Source of the DNA: Streptomyces sp. WMMC940
Lineage (GTDB): Bacteria; Actinomycetota; Actinomycetes; Streptomycetales; Streptomycetaceae
NCBI RefSeq assembly: GCF_027460265.1
Contig: NZ_JAPZBC010000001.1
Location: forward strand, 2,321,501 to 2,385,500
DNA: 64,000 bases
Direction of reading: 5' to 3'
Within the stretch, counting starts at the first letter, position 1, and every line of letters starts with the position of its first letter. The translations under genes were made by a program, and so were the position numbers. Under the pieces are notes generated by a model. The model was not told where the DNA came from, made no database searches, and worked only from the letters and a program-made list of their open reading frames with translations. Below, in pieces: positions 33,800 through 41,950 of this stretch.

Positions 33800-34903
33800 T
33801 CAGTCCGCCCCGTCCGCGATCGCCTCCTCCACCTCGGCCACCCGCTCCGCCTCCTCCGCCGCGAAGCGCTCCCGGTCCAGGCGCTCCGCGAGTTCCTCGT
33901 CCTGGGTCATCAGCAGATCGAGGTTGGAGTCGCCGAGTTCGAACACGCCCATGTCGACGTACGCTTTCTGGAGCCGTTCGCCCCAGAGCCCGATGTCCTT
34001 GACGCAGGGCACGATCCGGCTGAAGAGCAGCTTGCGGAAAAGGTGCAGGAACTCGGACTGCTCGGTGTACTCCTCGGCCTCCCGGCGCGGGATGCCGAAG
34101 TCCTCCAGGACCTCCAGCCCGCGGATCCGGTCCCGCATGAGGTAGCAGCCCTCGATGACGAACTCCTCGCGCTCGCGCAGCTCCGCGTCCGTGAGCTGCT
34201 CGTAGTAGTCGCGGAGCGCCATGCGCCCGAAGGCGACGTGCCGGGCCTCGTCCTGCATCACATAGGCCAGGATCTGCTGGGGAAGCGGCTTGTCGGTGGT
34301 GTCGCGGATCATGCCGAACGCGGCGAGCGCCAGGCCCTCGATGAGCACCTGCATGCCGAGGTACGGCATGTCCCAGCGGGAGTCGCGGAGGGTGTCGCCG
34401 AGCAGGCCCTGGAGGTTGTCGTTGATCGGGTACAGCATCCCGATCTTCTCGTGCAGGAAGCGCCCGTAGATCTCGGCGTGCCGGGCCTCGTCCATGACCT
34501 GGGTGGCGGAGTAGAACTTGGCGTCGAGGTCGGGAACGGACTCGACGATCCGCGCCGCGCACACCATCGCGCCCTGCTCCCCGTGCAGGAACTGGCTGAA
34601 CTGCCAGGAGGAGTAGTGCCGGCGCAGATCGCCCTTGTCCTTCTCGGTCATCTTGGCCCAGTGGCGCGTTCCGTAGAGGCTGAGGGCCTCGTCGGGGGTG
34701 CCGAGGGGGTCGTACGGGTCGACCTCGAGATCCCAGTCGATGCGCTTGGCGCCGTCCCACTGCTTGTCCTTGCCCTTCTGGTAAAGGGCGAGCAGTCGGT
34801 CCCGGCCTGAGCCGTACTCCCAGCTGAAGCGGGCGGCGCCGGTGGCCGGGACGGACCAGACGGGATGCTGGGGCGGGCTGGTGTAGTGGTCATACGTCGA
34901 CAC
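33800..34903 (-). CDS. Ferritin-like diiron protein
   Basis: The 367-residue helical protein has the four-helix carboxylate-bridged diiron pattern: FLHGEQGAMV (first Glu), VMDEARHAEIYGRF (ExxH), LIEGLALAAFGMI (Glu) and MQDEARHVAFGRM (second ExxH). This is the metal set of ferritin-like oxygenases and oxidases. GTG 34903 has GAGGGAG six bases upstream. It is divergent from an AurF-like diiron oxygenase gene, and the intergenic region contains inverted repeats that could bind the nearby TetR protein. The reaction is unknown; an acidic C-terminal helix ends the protein. Confidence 0.82.
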   Translation of the reverse strand: MSTYDHYTSPPQHPVWSVPATGAARFSWEYGSGRDRLLALYQKGKDKQWDGAKRIDWDLEVDPYDPLGTPDEALSLYGTRHWAKMTEKDKGDLRRHYSSWQFSQFLHGEQGAMVCAARIVESVPDLDAKFYSATQVMDEARHAEIYGRFLHEKIGMLYPINDNLQGLLGDTLRDSRWDMPYLGMQVLIEGLALAAFGMIRDTTDKPLPQQILAYVMQDEARHVAFGRMALRDYYEQLTDAELREREEFVIEGCYLMRDRIRGLEVLEDFGIPRREAEEYTEQSEFLHLFRKLLFSRIVPCVKDIGLWGERLQKAYVDMGVFELGDSNLDLLMTQDEELAERLDRERFAAEEAERVAEVEEAIADGAD

Positions 34904-35032
34904 GAAAGGCTCCCTCGCCTCGCACTGACGAACTGACGGTCTGTCGGCAGACTCACACGTTGGTAGACGAGCAGTCAACAAGTGCCGCACAGGGGATTGA
35001 CGGGCTTACTGACGCGCAGTCTCATAATTGCC
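34904..35032. promoter_or_regulatory. Divergent promoter region of the two diiron genes
   Basis: An inverted repeat GTCTG-TCGG-CAGAC lies at 34939-34952, among several CTGACG half-sites (TGACGAACTGACGG, TTACTGACGCG). CATAAT (35023-35028) ends five bases before the AurF-like ATG with TTGACG at 34997-35002. The spacing of 20 is long for a standard promoter, yet no Shine-Dalgarno is present, so a leaderless transcript is possible. Confidence 0.45.
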
Positions 35033-35968
35033 ATGACGACTGCGACCGAACGCGATCTCACGCTCCTCCGCGATGCCCTCGGGCCCCTGCGGGACCGCGA
35101 ACAGGTCGCCGCGCGCCTGCTCGAGTCCTCGGCCAAGCACTCCTTCGACCCCGACGAGGAGCTCGACTGGGACGCCCCGATCGAGGAGGGCAAGTGGTTC
35201 TGGCCGCCGGAGCTGGTGTCCCTCTACGACACCCCGCTGTGGCGGCGGATGTCCGAGGAGCAGCGGATGGACCTGGCCCGGCACGAAGCGGCGTCCCTCG
35301 CCTCGCTCGGCATCTGGTTCGAGATCATCCTGATGCAGCTGCTGGTGCGGCACATCTACGACAAGCCGGTGACCAGCAATCACGTGCGCTACGCCCTCAC
35401 CGAGATAGCGGACGAGTGCCGCCACTCGATGATGTTCGCGAAGATGATTCAGAAGGGCGGAGCCCCCGCGTACCCGGTACCGCGGGTCTACCACAACCTC
35501 GCCCGCGTCCTGAAGACCGTCTCCACGACCCCGGGTTCCTTCGCGGCCACGCTGCTCGGCGAGGAGATCCTCGACTGGATGCAGCGCCTGACCTTCCCGG
35601 ACGAGCGCGTCCAGACCCTGGTCCGCGGAGTGACGCGGATCCACGTGGTGGAGGAGGCGCGGCACGTGCGGTACGCGCGTGAGGAGCTGCGCCGCCAGAT
35701 GGTGACCGCGCCGCGCTGGGAGCAGGAGTTCACCCGGCTCAGCTGCGGCGAGGCGGCCCGGGTCTTCTCCGTGTGCTTCATCAATCCCGAGGTCTACGAG
35801 AACGTCGGCCTGGACCGGCGCGAGGCCGTCGCCCAGGTGAAGGCGAGCGGACACCGCCGCGAGGTGATGCAGTCGGGCGCCAGGCGCCTCACGGACTTCC
35901 TCGACGACATCGGCGTCCTCCGGGGCCCGGGCCGCCGGCTGTGGAAGAGCTCGGGGCTCCTCGCCTGA
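35033..35968 (+). CDS. AurF-like diiron oxygenase
   Basis: The 311-residue protein matches the p-aminobenzoate N-oxygenase (AurF) family of diiron enzymes, with ADECRHSMMFAKM and VVEEARHVRYAREEL as the two ExxH-type metal motifs and a further Glu in LLGEEILDWMQ. AurF oxidises aromatic amines to nitro groups, but many homologues have unknown targets. No ribosome site precedes ATG 35033, and a -10-like CATAAT ends just before it. It is divergent from another diiron gene and followed 259 bases later by a TetR regulator gene, which may control the pair. Confidence 0.85.
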   Translation: MTTATERDLTLLRDALGPLRDREQVAARLLESSAKHSFDPDEELDWDAPIEEGKWFWPPELVSLYDTPLWRRMSEEQRMDLARHEAASLASLGIWFEIILMQLLVRHIYDKPVTSNHVRYALTEIADECRHSMMFAKMIQKGGAPAYPVPRVYHNLARVLKTVSTTPGSFAATLLGEEILDWMQRLTFPDERVQTLVRGVTRIHVVEEARHVRYAREELRRQMVTAPRWEQEFTRLSCGEAARVFSVCFINPEVYENVGLDRREAVAQVKASGHRREVMQSGARRLTDFLDDIGVLRGPGRRLWKSSGLLA

Positions 35969-35995
35969 GGGCGGCCTGGCGCCGGGGGCCCGGGC

Positions 35996-36051
35996 ACGGT
36001 GCGCCGCGGGGCGGCAGCGGGCGCGGGGCGGAACGGTGCGCCGCGGGGCGG
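35996..36051. repeat. 19-bp direct repeat and short GGCGGAAAC repeats
   Basis: ACGGTGCGCCGCGGGGCGG occurs at 35996-36014 and again at 36033-36051. GGGCGGAAAC-like units follow at about 36047-36082. All lie in the noncoding gap between the AurF-like and TetR genes. Confidence 0.7.
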
Positions 36052-36227
36052 AAACAGGCGGGCGGAAACGGGCGGGCGGAAGCGGGCGCGGTCCGGCGCG
36101 CGGTCCCTCGCCCGGAAGCGGCCTACCCGTCGGGCGCAAGCGGCCCTCCCGGGCCACACCCGGCCGGACTCCGGCCACCGGTCCGGACGGCACCCCGGCT
36201 GCGGGAACCGGCGGTTAGGCTGCCCGT

Positions 36228-36956
36228 ATGACCTCCAGTGCTCCCGCGACGCGCGCGTACCGGCGCCTGAGTGTGGAGGAGCGGCGTGACCAGCTCCTCC
36301 GCGCCGCCCTCACGCTGTTCGCACACCGGGCGCCGGAGGACGTGTCGCTCGACGACGTGGCCGAGACCGCCGGGGTGTCCCGGCCGCTCGTGTACCGGTA
36401 CTTCCCCGGCGGCAAGCAGCAGTTGTACGAGGCCGCGCTGCGCAGCTCGGCCGACGCGCTCGTGCTGTGCTTCGCGGAACCGCCCACCGGGCCGCCGACC
36501 GAACGACTGGGCCGGGTCCTGGACCGCTACCTCGACTTCGTCGACGAGCACGACGCCGGGTTCAGCGCGCTGATGCGCGGCGGGAGCGTCGCCGAGACGT
36601 CCCGGACCAGCGCGATCGTGGACGAGGTGCGGCGCGCGGCCGCCGAGCAGATCCTGGTCCACCTCGGCGTACCGGAACCCGGCGCGCGCGTGCGCATGAT
36701 GGTGCGCACCTGGATCGCCGCGGTGGAGGCGGCCTCGCTGATCTGGCTGGACGAGGACAAGTGCCCGTCCGCCGGGGAGCTCCGGGACTGGCTCGTCGAC
36801 CATCTCGTCGCCCTGCTCGCGGCGACCGCGGTCACGGACGAGGAGACCGCGGGCGTCGTCCGGGAACTGCTCGCCCTGGAGACCCGGTCCGGCCCGGTGG
36901 GGACGCTCGCCCGGCGCGTACTGCCCCTCGTGGGCGACGCGGGCCACCTGCTCTAG
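36228..36956 (+). CDS. TetR-family transcriptional regulator
   Basis: The 242-residue protein has an N-terminal TetR helix-turn-helix (about residues 15-65: ERRDQLLRAALTLFAHRAPEDVSLDDVAETAGVSRPLVYRYFPGGKQQLYEAAL) and an all-helical ligand domain. It lies downstream of the AurF-like gene on the same strand, but 259 repeat-rich bases away, so it probably has its own promoter. The CTGACG/GTCTG repeats between the two diiron genes are candidate targets. The frame before ATG 36228 lacks a good ribosome site, so the start is mostly set by the family pattern. Confidence 0.88.
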   Translation: MTSSAPATRAYRRLSVEERRDQLLRAALTLFAHRAPEDVSLDDVAETAGVSRPLVYRYFPGGKQQLYEAALRSSADALVLCFAEPPTGPPTERLGRVLDRYLDFVDEHDAGFSALMRGGSVAETSRTSAIVDEVRRAAAEQILVHLGVPEPGARVRMMVRTWIAAVEAASLIWLDEDKCPSAGELRDWLVDHLVALLAATAVTDEETAGVVRELLALETRSGPVGTLARRVLPLVGDAGHLL

Positions 36957-37027
36957 CGCCGGCCCGGCAGGGATTGCCGGGACGATCGCGGTGTCCGCTG
37001 CGGTGCCTCGCAGGGCGGAGGATCGAT

Positions 37028-37205
37028 CGCCCTCGTACGGGACGTGCTCCGGATGGTGGGGCGACGCAGCGGGACGGTGTGCACCGGCTCACGCCCGAGC
37101 AGATCGTCGGCGCCGCCCTCGCCGAGGACGTGCACTGCGTGGGTCTGTCGATCCGGTCCGGCTCGCACGCCGAGCTCGTGCCGGAGGCGTCGCGAGGCGG
37201 TGCAC
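37028..37205 (+). pseudogene. Relic of a cobalamin (B12)-binding domain protein
   Basis: The frame reading [20 protein letters not shown] then [15 protein letters not shown] closely follows the middle of stand-alone B12-binding proteins and methylmalonyl-CoA mutase C-domains, which typically read TPEQIV...EEDADAIGLSILSGAH. The part before it appears in another frame ([17 protein letters not shown], comparable to RDAGMEVVYTG), so a frameshift has occurred. The DxHxxG cobalamin-ligand motif and the C-terminal half are absent, replaced by GC-rich repeats. It is a decayed fragment; the identification rests on family memory, not an alignment. Confidence 0.6.
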
Positions 37206-37209
37206 CCGG

Positions 37210-37362
37210 CACGGGTGTCCGGCCGGTCCGGCGCGGGTCCCGGCCCCTCAGGCAGGGCTGTCCGGCCCCTCCGGCACGGGTTCCCGGCCCGTCCGGCACA
37301 GGTGTCCGGCCCGTCCGGCGCAGGTGTCCGGCCCGTCCGGCGCAGGTCGCGGGCCGGTCCTG
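37210..37362. repeat. Imperfect 22-bp tandem repeats
   Basis: Three neighbouring 22-base units at 37275, 37297 and 37319 share CGCAGGTGTCCGGCCCGTCC with few changes. More diverged units of similar length extend to about 37210 and 37362. The array is noncoding and directly follows the B12-domain relic. Confidence 0.8.
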
Positions 37363-37424
37363 CCACAGGGCCCGGGCCCTGCCCCGGGAGGGACGGGACG
37401 GCGCCCCTGCGCGAGACTGGACGG

Positions 37425-37700
37425 GTGAGAAGCGAGAACACCCCCTTCGTCGGCGGTCCGCTCGACGGGCGGGTCCTGCCCGTCCTGGTCGGCCCCACCG
37501 GCAACCCACCCCTCTGGTACGAGGTACCGGTGCCGGACGAGGACGGCGGCCCGCACACCGTGTACGCCTACCGCCGGGTCACCGCCGGGCACTCCAGGCG
37601 GCTCGGGCTGCCGCGCGGCTGGAAGTACGAGTACGCGCCGGAGGGGCGGGAGCGCCGCAGGCTCAACTGGCCCTGGTCGAAGCCGAAGCGGGCCGAATAG
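37425..37700 (+). CDS. Small hypothetical protein, 91 residues
   Basis: The product begins [20 protein letters not shown] and has the sense of a small beta-rich soluble protein ([23 protein letters not shown]), ending in a basic KPKRAE tail. It resembles short Streptomyces hypothetical proteins of unknown role. GTG 37425 is chosen because the protein-like composition starts there; upstream the frame runs through the tandem repeats. The ribosome site is weak (GGACGG). The next gene starts 40 bases later on the same strand, so they may be co-transcribed. Confidence 0.65.
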   Translation: MRSENTPFVGGPLDGRVLPVLVGPTGNPPLWYEVPVPDEDGGPHTVYAYRRVTAGHSRRLGLPRGWKYEYAPEGRERRRLNWPWSKPKRAE

Positions 37701-37740
37701 GATCAACGGCGTTCGACGACCCACGGGGGGAGCTTCGCCG

Positions 37741-40503
37741 ATGGAGGCACTGCGGGAGGCGCTGCAGGACGGGGATCCGCGCCGAATCGGCCCGTACACG
37801 ACGCTGGCGCGGTTCCGCGCGACCGCGAGCGCCGTCCAGTACGTGGGGCTCGACGAGGCGTCCGGCGGTGAACCGGTGCTCCTCTCCCTCGCCCGCGCGG
37901 AGCTCGCGGCGCTGCCGGCGTTCCGCTCGCGATTCTCGGCGGAGGCGCGCACCGCGGAGCGGCTGGCGGGAGGATGGGTCACCGCCCCCCTCGACCTGTC
38001 CACGGGCGGGTCCGCGCTGTGGACCGCGTACGCGTACGTGCCCGCCGTGACCCTCGACGAGGCGATCGTCCTCGCCGGGCCGCTCCCGGAGCGAGCCGTA
38101 CGGACGCTGGGCGCTGCGCTCGCCGAGACCCTGTCCCGCGTCCACGCGACGGGCGCGGTGCTGCACGGTCTCGCCCCGGGGACCGTGCTGCTGGCCTCCG
38201 ACGGGCCCCGGCTGTCGGCCTTCGGCGCCCTGGGGGCTGCCGCGCACGCCGAACCGGCCCCCGGCGGCGGGCTGACCGTGCGGCTGGGCTACCTCACCCC
38301 CGAGCAACTCGCCGGTGAGCCGCCCGGCACGGCCTCCGACCTCTTCGTCCTCGGCCTCCTCCTCGCCTACGCCGCCACCGGGACCACGCCGTTCCCGGAC
38401 GGCCGGGCCATCGCCGGCGCCGCACCCGAACTGGACGGCGTTCCGGACGGGTTGCGCGACGTGGTGGCGTCATGCCTCGCCAAGTCCCCCGCCGACCGGC
38501 CGACCGCGGGGAGCGCCGCGGCGACGCTCGCCCTGGGAGGCGCGGCCGCGCCGGCGAAGGAGGGCTGGCTGCCGGAGCCGGTGCTCACGGCCCTGGCCGG
38601 TCAGGCCGATGCGGTGACCCGGCTCGCCCGGGGCGGCGGACCGGCCGTCCCGCGGGGCGCGGCGCCCGGCGTGCGGGCGCTGCCGCCCGGCGGCACGGCG
38701 GGCGCGGGGACGCCTCCCCCGCAGGACGCCGGCCCGAGCGAGCGGGCATCCACCACGGCACGGGACGACGCGACCGGCACCGCGTGTCCCGCGCGGGACA
38801 CGGGCGGGAGCCGCCCCGCGCTGCCCGCGGTCCCGTCCGGCGACGCGACCGGCACCGGCCCGGACGGCACCGGCCCTGCCCCGCAGGATTCCCCGGGCGC
38901 GGGGCCCGAAGACGACCGCGGCCGGGGAATCCTGGCCCTCTCCCCCGCCGATGTGCGTCGCGTCGACAGGGTGACGGCGGCGCCGGCCGCTCCCCGGGGC
39001 CAGGGCGCCTCGGCGGATGCCGCGGCAGACCGGGCGGGCTCGTTCGCGCAGGGTGCCCTTCCGGTCGGCGAGCCCCGTCCTGCGGCCAACACGCCGGATG
39101 CCCCACCGGCCCACGGATCCGAGCCGGTCTCCGCCGCGCGGGGTGTCCGCCCTGCCCCGGCTCCCGACCCGGATCCTCCGGCACCGGAGGCGCACGCCGG
39201 ATGGGCGGTCCGGCTCACGGACACGCCCCCTGCCGCGCCGGACGGCGGCGATTCGCCCAAGTCCGCCCTCACCGCATCGGTGCTCGCGGCCAAGGCGGGC
39301 GCTGAGCGGCGGGCGCTGGTTCTCGGAGCCGCCGCGGGCGCAGTCGGGCTGCTGGTCGGGGGTGGCGTCGGGGCCGCCCTCCGGGGCGGGGACGTGACGG
39401 CCCCCGTCCCCCGGCCCGGGCCGGCTCCCGCCGCGAAGCCGCTGGCCGGTGTGCCGCCGACGCCGCTGTGGGCGTACCGCCACGCGGGCGACGGCTCGGC
39501 GCAGGTCACCGCCTGGCGCGACCGGGTGCTGGTCGTGTCGGACGGCAGGGGCTGCACGGGTGTGGATCTGCGCACGGGCCGCCGGTTGTGGACCCAGCCC
39601 GCCGCCGCGAGCGCGGGACACCGCCCGGTGGTCGCGGGCGACGACCTCTTCGTCATCGCCGCCGCGCACTTCCTCTGGCTGTCGCCGCAGGACGGCACGG
39701 TCCGCCATCGGATCGCTGCGCCCGTGCAGGTCAGCGCGGTGACGGCCACCGAGGGACCGGTGGTCTGGTTCACGGGGACGGCGGGCGCCGGGACGTTCCT
39801 CGTCGCCTACGACGCCGTCGCCCGGAAGGAGCTGTGGCGCGCCCAGGTCCCGAACGGCCGCAGCCGGAACGCCGTCCCCCGGTACCAGGGCGTCGCGGTG
39901 CGCCCCGACGGACTCCTCGTACGGCAGGACGGCGGCTCGCTCACCCCGCAGCAGCAGAAGGCGAACAAGGGACGCGGGCTGTTCGCCCTCTACGACAGAA
40001 CAGGCGGCAAGCGCCTGTGGGGCAGGTACTTCGGCACCGTCCACCAGAGCGCACCCGTCTTCGGCGACCCCGCGGGCCGGCTGTTCGCCCCGGCGGGACC
40101 GGATCTGCACGCCTACGACACCCGCAGCGGCAAGCAACTGTGGCGGGCCGTCGGCGCGGCGGGCGAGGGGAGCGTCCACGGCGGCACCCTCTTCGTGCCG
40201 ACGGCCGGGCACCGGCTGTTCGCACTCGACGCGGCGTCCGGCGCCGCGCGGTGGACGCGGTCCACGGAGGCCGGCGGCGGGGGCGGTCAGCCGCGTGTGC
40301 TGCTGTCCGCCGGCGGGCGTACCGCGCTGGTCATGGAGTCCACGCAGGTCACGGCGTTCTCCACGGCCGACGGCACCCGGTTGTGGAAGTTCCAGGACGC
40401 GGGCGGCCCGGATCCGGTGACCGGCTACCGGGGTGTGGTGGCCGGTCGCACCGCCGTCGTGTGGCGCGACCGGGCCTTCTACGGACTGCCCCTCGGTCGC
40501 TGA
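37741..40503 (+). CDS. Membrane pseudokinase with extracellular PQQ-type propeller
   Basis: The 920-residue protein has three parts. Residues about 15-265 follow the protein-kinase fold (IGPYTTLARFRATASAVQYVGL, TLDEAIVLAGPLPERAVRTLGAALAETLSRVHATGAVLHG, YLTPEQLAGEPPGTASDLFVLGLLLAYAATGTTPFP). The catalytic centre is lost: HRDLKPxN reads HGLAPGTVLL and DFG reads SAFGAL, and the ATP-binding loop and VAxK lysine are not evident. A long Pro/Ala/Gly linker leads to one membrane helix (about 525-550, LVLGAAAGAVGLLVGGGVGAAL) and then a C-terminal beta-propeller of PQQ/quinoprotein type (GVDLRTGRRLWTQ, YDTRSGKQLWRA, LDAASGAARWTRS). It looks like a receptor-like Ser/Thr kinase turned into a binding or scaffolding protein. 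GGGGGAG precedes ATG 37741. Confidence 0.85.
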   Translation: MEALREALQDGDPRRIGPYTTLARFRATASAVQYVGLDEASGGEPVLLSLARAELAALPAFRSRFSAEARTAERLAGGWVTAPLDLSTGGSALWTAYAYVPAVTLDEAIVLAGPLPERAVRTLGAALAETLSRVHATGAVLHGLAPGTVLLASDGPRLSAFGALGAAAHAEPAPGGGLTVRLGYLTPEQLAGEPPGTASDLFVLGLLLAYAATGTTPFPDGRAIAGAAPELDGVPDGLRDVVASCLAKSPADRPTAGSAAATLALGGAAAPAKEGWLPEPVLTALAGQADAVTRLARGGGPAVPRGAAPGVRALPPGGTAGAGTPPPQDAGPSERASTTARDDATGTACPARDTGGSRPALPAVPSGDATGTGPDGTGPAPQDSPGAGPEDDRGRGILALSPADVRRVDRVTAAPAAPRGQGASADAAADRAGSFAQGALPVGEPRPAANTPDAPPAHGSEPVSAARGVRPAPAPDPDPPAPEAHAGWAVRLTDTPPAAPDGGDSPKSALTASVLAAKAGAERRALVLGAAAGAVGLLVGGGVGAALRGGDVTAPVPRPGPAPAAKPLAGVPPTPLWAYRHAGDGSAQVTAWRDRVLVVSDGRGCTGVDLRTGRRLWTQPAAASAGHRPVVAGDDLFVIAAAHFLWLSPQDGTVRHRIAAPVQVSAVTATEGPVVWFTGTAGAGTFLVAYDAVARKELWRAQVPNGRSRNAVPRYQGVAVRPDGLLVRQDGGSLTPQQQKANKGRGLFALYDRTGGKRLWGRYFGTVHQSAPVFGDPAGRLFAPAGPDLHAYDTRSGKQLWRAVGAAGEGSVHGGTLFVPTAGHRLFALDAASGAARWTRSTEAGGGGGQPRVLLSAGGRTALVMESTQVTAFSTADGTRLWKFQDAGGPDPVTGYRGVVAGRTAVVWRDRAFYGLPLGR

Positions 40504-40658
40504 CGGACCGGGCGGGGCGGCCAGCCGACACGCCGCACTGCGGGCGGGACCGCCCGCAGCGGTGACGGTGTTGGTCCGGTCCGGCCACTCGGGCGGCCCT
40601 CGTACGGGCAGCGCCGCATCATCGCCGACGGAGTCCGTGGACAACCGGAGGTGATGAC

Positions 40659-41687
40659 GTGTCGGACAGCATGCTGCGAGCCCGCCGCGTGGCGGCACTT
40701 GTCGCGATTGCGGCGCTCGGGGCCACCGGGTTCGGGCCGACCGCAACCGGACCCACGGCGGCCGGACCGAAGGCAGCCGGTCCCACGGGGTTCGGGCCGA
40801 CCGCAACCGGACCCACGGCGGCAGGGGAAGCGGCCGCCGGAGGTGCGCCCGCTGCAAACCCCGCCGCACGTGAGCCGTCCGCGCCGGGGCCGTCCATGGG
40901 ACCGGGTACGGGACCGGGTACGGGACCGGGTACGGCGCAGGTCGGTGACGGCACGGAGGCCGGCGCCACCGCACCCCTGCCCGGGGCACCCGGGAAACCC
41001 GCCCGGGCACCTGGAGGACCGGCCGCACTACCCGCGATGCCCGCCGCGGTACCGGGGAGACCGGCGATCGGGCCGGTGGTCGGTGCCGTACCCGCAAGGG
41101 TCTCCCAGGCCCTCACCCGGCTGCAGGGGCTGTTCCGGCAGGCGGCGGAGGCGAGCGAGGCGTACAGCGCCACCAGGGACATGCTCGTCGAGCAGGCCGC
41201 CGAGACCAGACGGCTCAGCACCGCCCTCGCCGATGCGCGCGGCGCCCTCGCCCGCAGCCGGGACGAGGCGGGACGACTGGCCCGTCGCCAGTACCAGGGC
41301 AGGTCCGAACTGTCCCCGTACCTCCGGCTGCTGCTCGCCCGCGACCCCCGGAGCGCTCTGGAGCAGGGCCGTCTCCTGTCGCGCGCGGCGGACAGCAGTC
41401 GCGCGACGATCGCTCGGCTGGAGGAGCGGGCGCGCCGGGCGGACGCCCTGGCGGTGGCCTCCCGCCGGGCCTTCGACGCGCAGCGCACCCTCGCCGAGCG
41501 GCAGCGCGCACAACGGGACACGCTGCGGGACCGCCTGAACGACGTGGAGGAGGTGCTGGCTTCGCTCTCACCGGAGGAACTCTCCGTTCTGGGCGCACCG
41601 GGCCGCCCGGCAGCGGCGCCCGCCGCGGTCACGGCGGCGCCGCCCGGGTCGCCGAGCGCGCCCCGACCGCCCGGCGGAACGCCTTAG
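40659..41687 (+). CDS. Secreted coiled-coil protein with low-complexity N-terminus
   Basis: The 342-residue protein has a short signal-like start (LRARRVAALVAIAALGATGFG), about 110 residues of Gly/Pro/Thr/Ala low complexity, and a long coiled-coil (about 150-310; VSQALTRLQGLFRQAAEASEAYSATRDMLVEQAAETRRLSTAL, then ATIARLEERARRADALAVASRRAFDAQRTLAERQRAQRDTLRDRLNDVEEVL). The coiled coil resembles the N-terminal region of secreted NlpC/P60 peptidoglycan hydrolases, but the hydrolase domain is absent; the protein ends in a Pro-rich tail. GGAGG lies seven bases before GTG 40659. It follows the pseudokinase-propeller gene on the same strand after 155 bases. Confidence 0.72.
   Translation: MSDSMLRARRVAALVAIAALGATGFGPTATGPTAAGPKAAGPTGFGPTATGPTAAGEAAAGGAPAANPAAREPSAPGPSMGPGTGPGTGPGTAQVGDGTEAGATAPLPGAPGKPARAPGGPAALPAMPAAVPGRPAIGPVVGAVPARVSQALTRLQGLFRQAAEASEAYSATRDMLVEQAAETRRLSTALADARGALARSRDEAGRLARRQYQGRSELSPYLRLLLARDPRSALEQGRLLSRAADSSRATIARLEERARRADALAVASRRAFDAQRTLAERQRAQRDTLRDRLNDVEEVLASLSPEELSVLGAPGRPAAAPAAVTAAPPGSPSAPRPPGGTP
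40728..40822 (+). repeat. 35-bp exact direct repeat within the coiled-coil gene
   Basis: Copies lie at 40728-40762 and 40788-40822, exactly 60 bases apart. They encode two copies of a GFGPTATGPTAAG peptide in a 20-residue period. A further 12-base unit repeated three times (GGACCGGGTACG, about 40902-40936) encodes GPGT repeats. Confidence 0.9.
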
Positions 41688-41899
41688 CCCACCAGGGAGT
41701 CCGCACCCGGTGGCCATCCGCACCGTCGGCACCGGCCCCGTCCCCCACCGTGCGGCGCGGGAACGCGGCGGAGCGCAGGGATACGGACGCGGGCCTCGAC
41801 CGCCCGGGCGGTCGCCGAACCGCGCACGTCCGGCCCCTCACGGCCGGAGGGCCGCCTGCCCCGGAACCCCGCGGGGAGGCCCCAACGGGCCCCGGACAG

Positions 41900-41942
41900 G
41901 GCTCCGCCCCGGTCCCGAGCGTCCGGGGCCGGGGGCGGAGCC
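41900..41942 (-). terminator. Hairpin after the StyA-like gene
   Basis: GGCTCCGCCCCGG (41900-41912) pairs with CCGGGGGCGGAGCC (41929-41942). It lies nine bases beyond the stop of the minus-strand monooxygenase gene and probably terminates the conservon operon. The rest of 41688-41899 shows no gene. Confidence 0.7.
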
Positions 41943-41950
41943 GCGGGGCG

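Noticed and set aside
37210..37362. 22-bp tandem repeats as a CRISPR array
   Set aside because: Units are adjacent without unique spacers and diverge gradually; no cas genes nearby.
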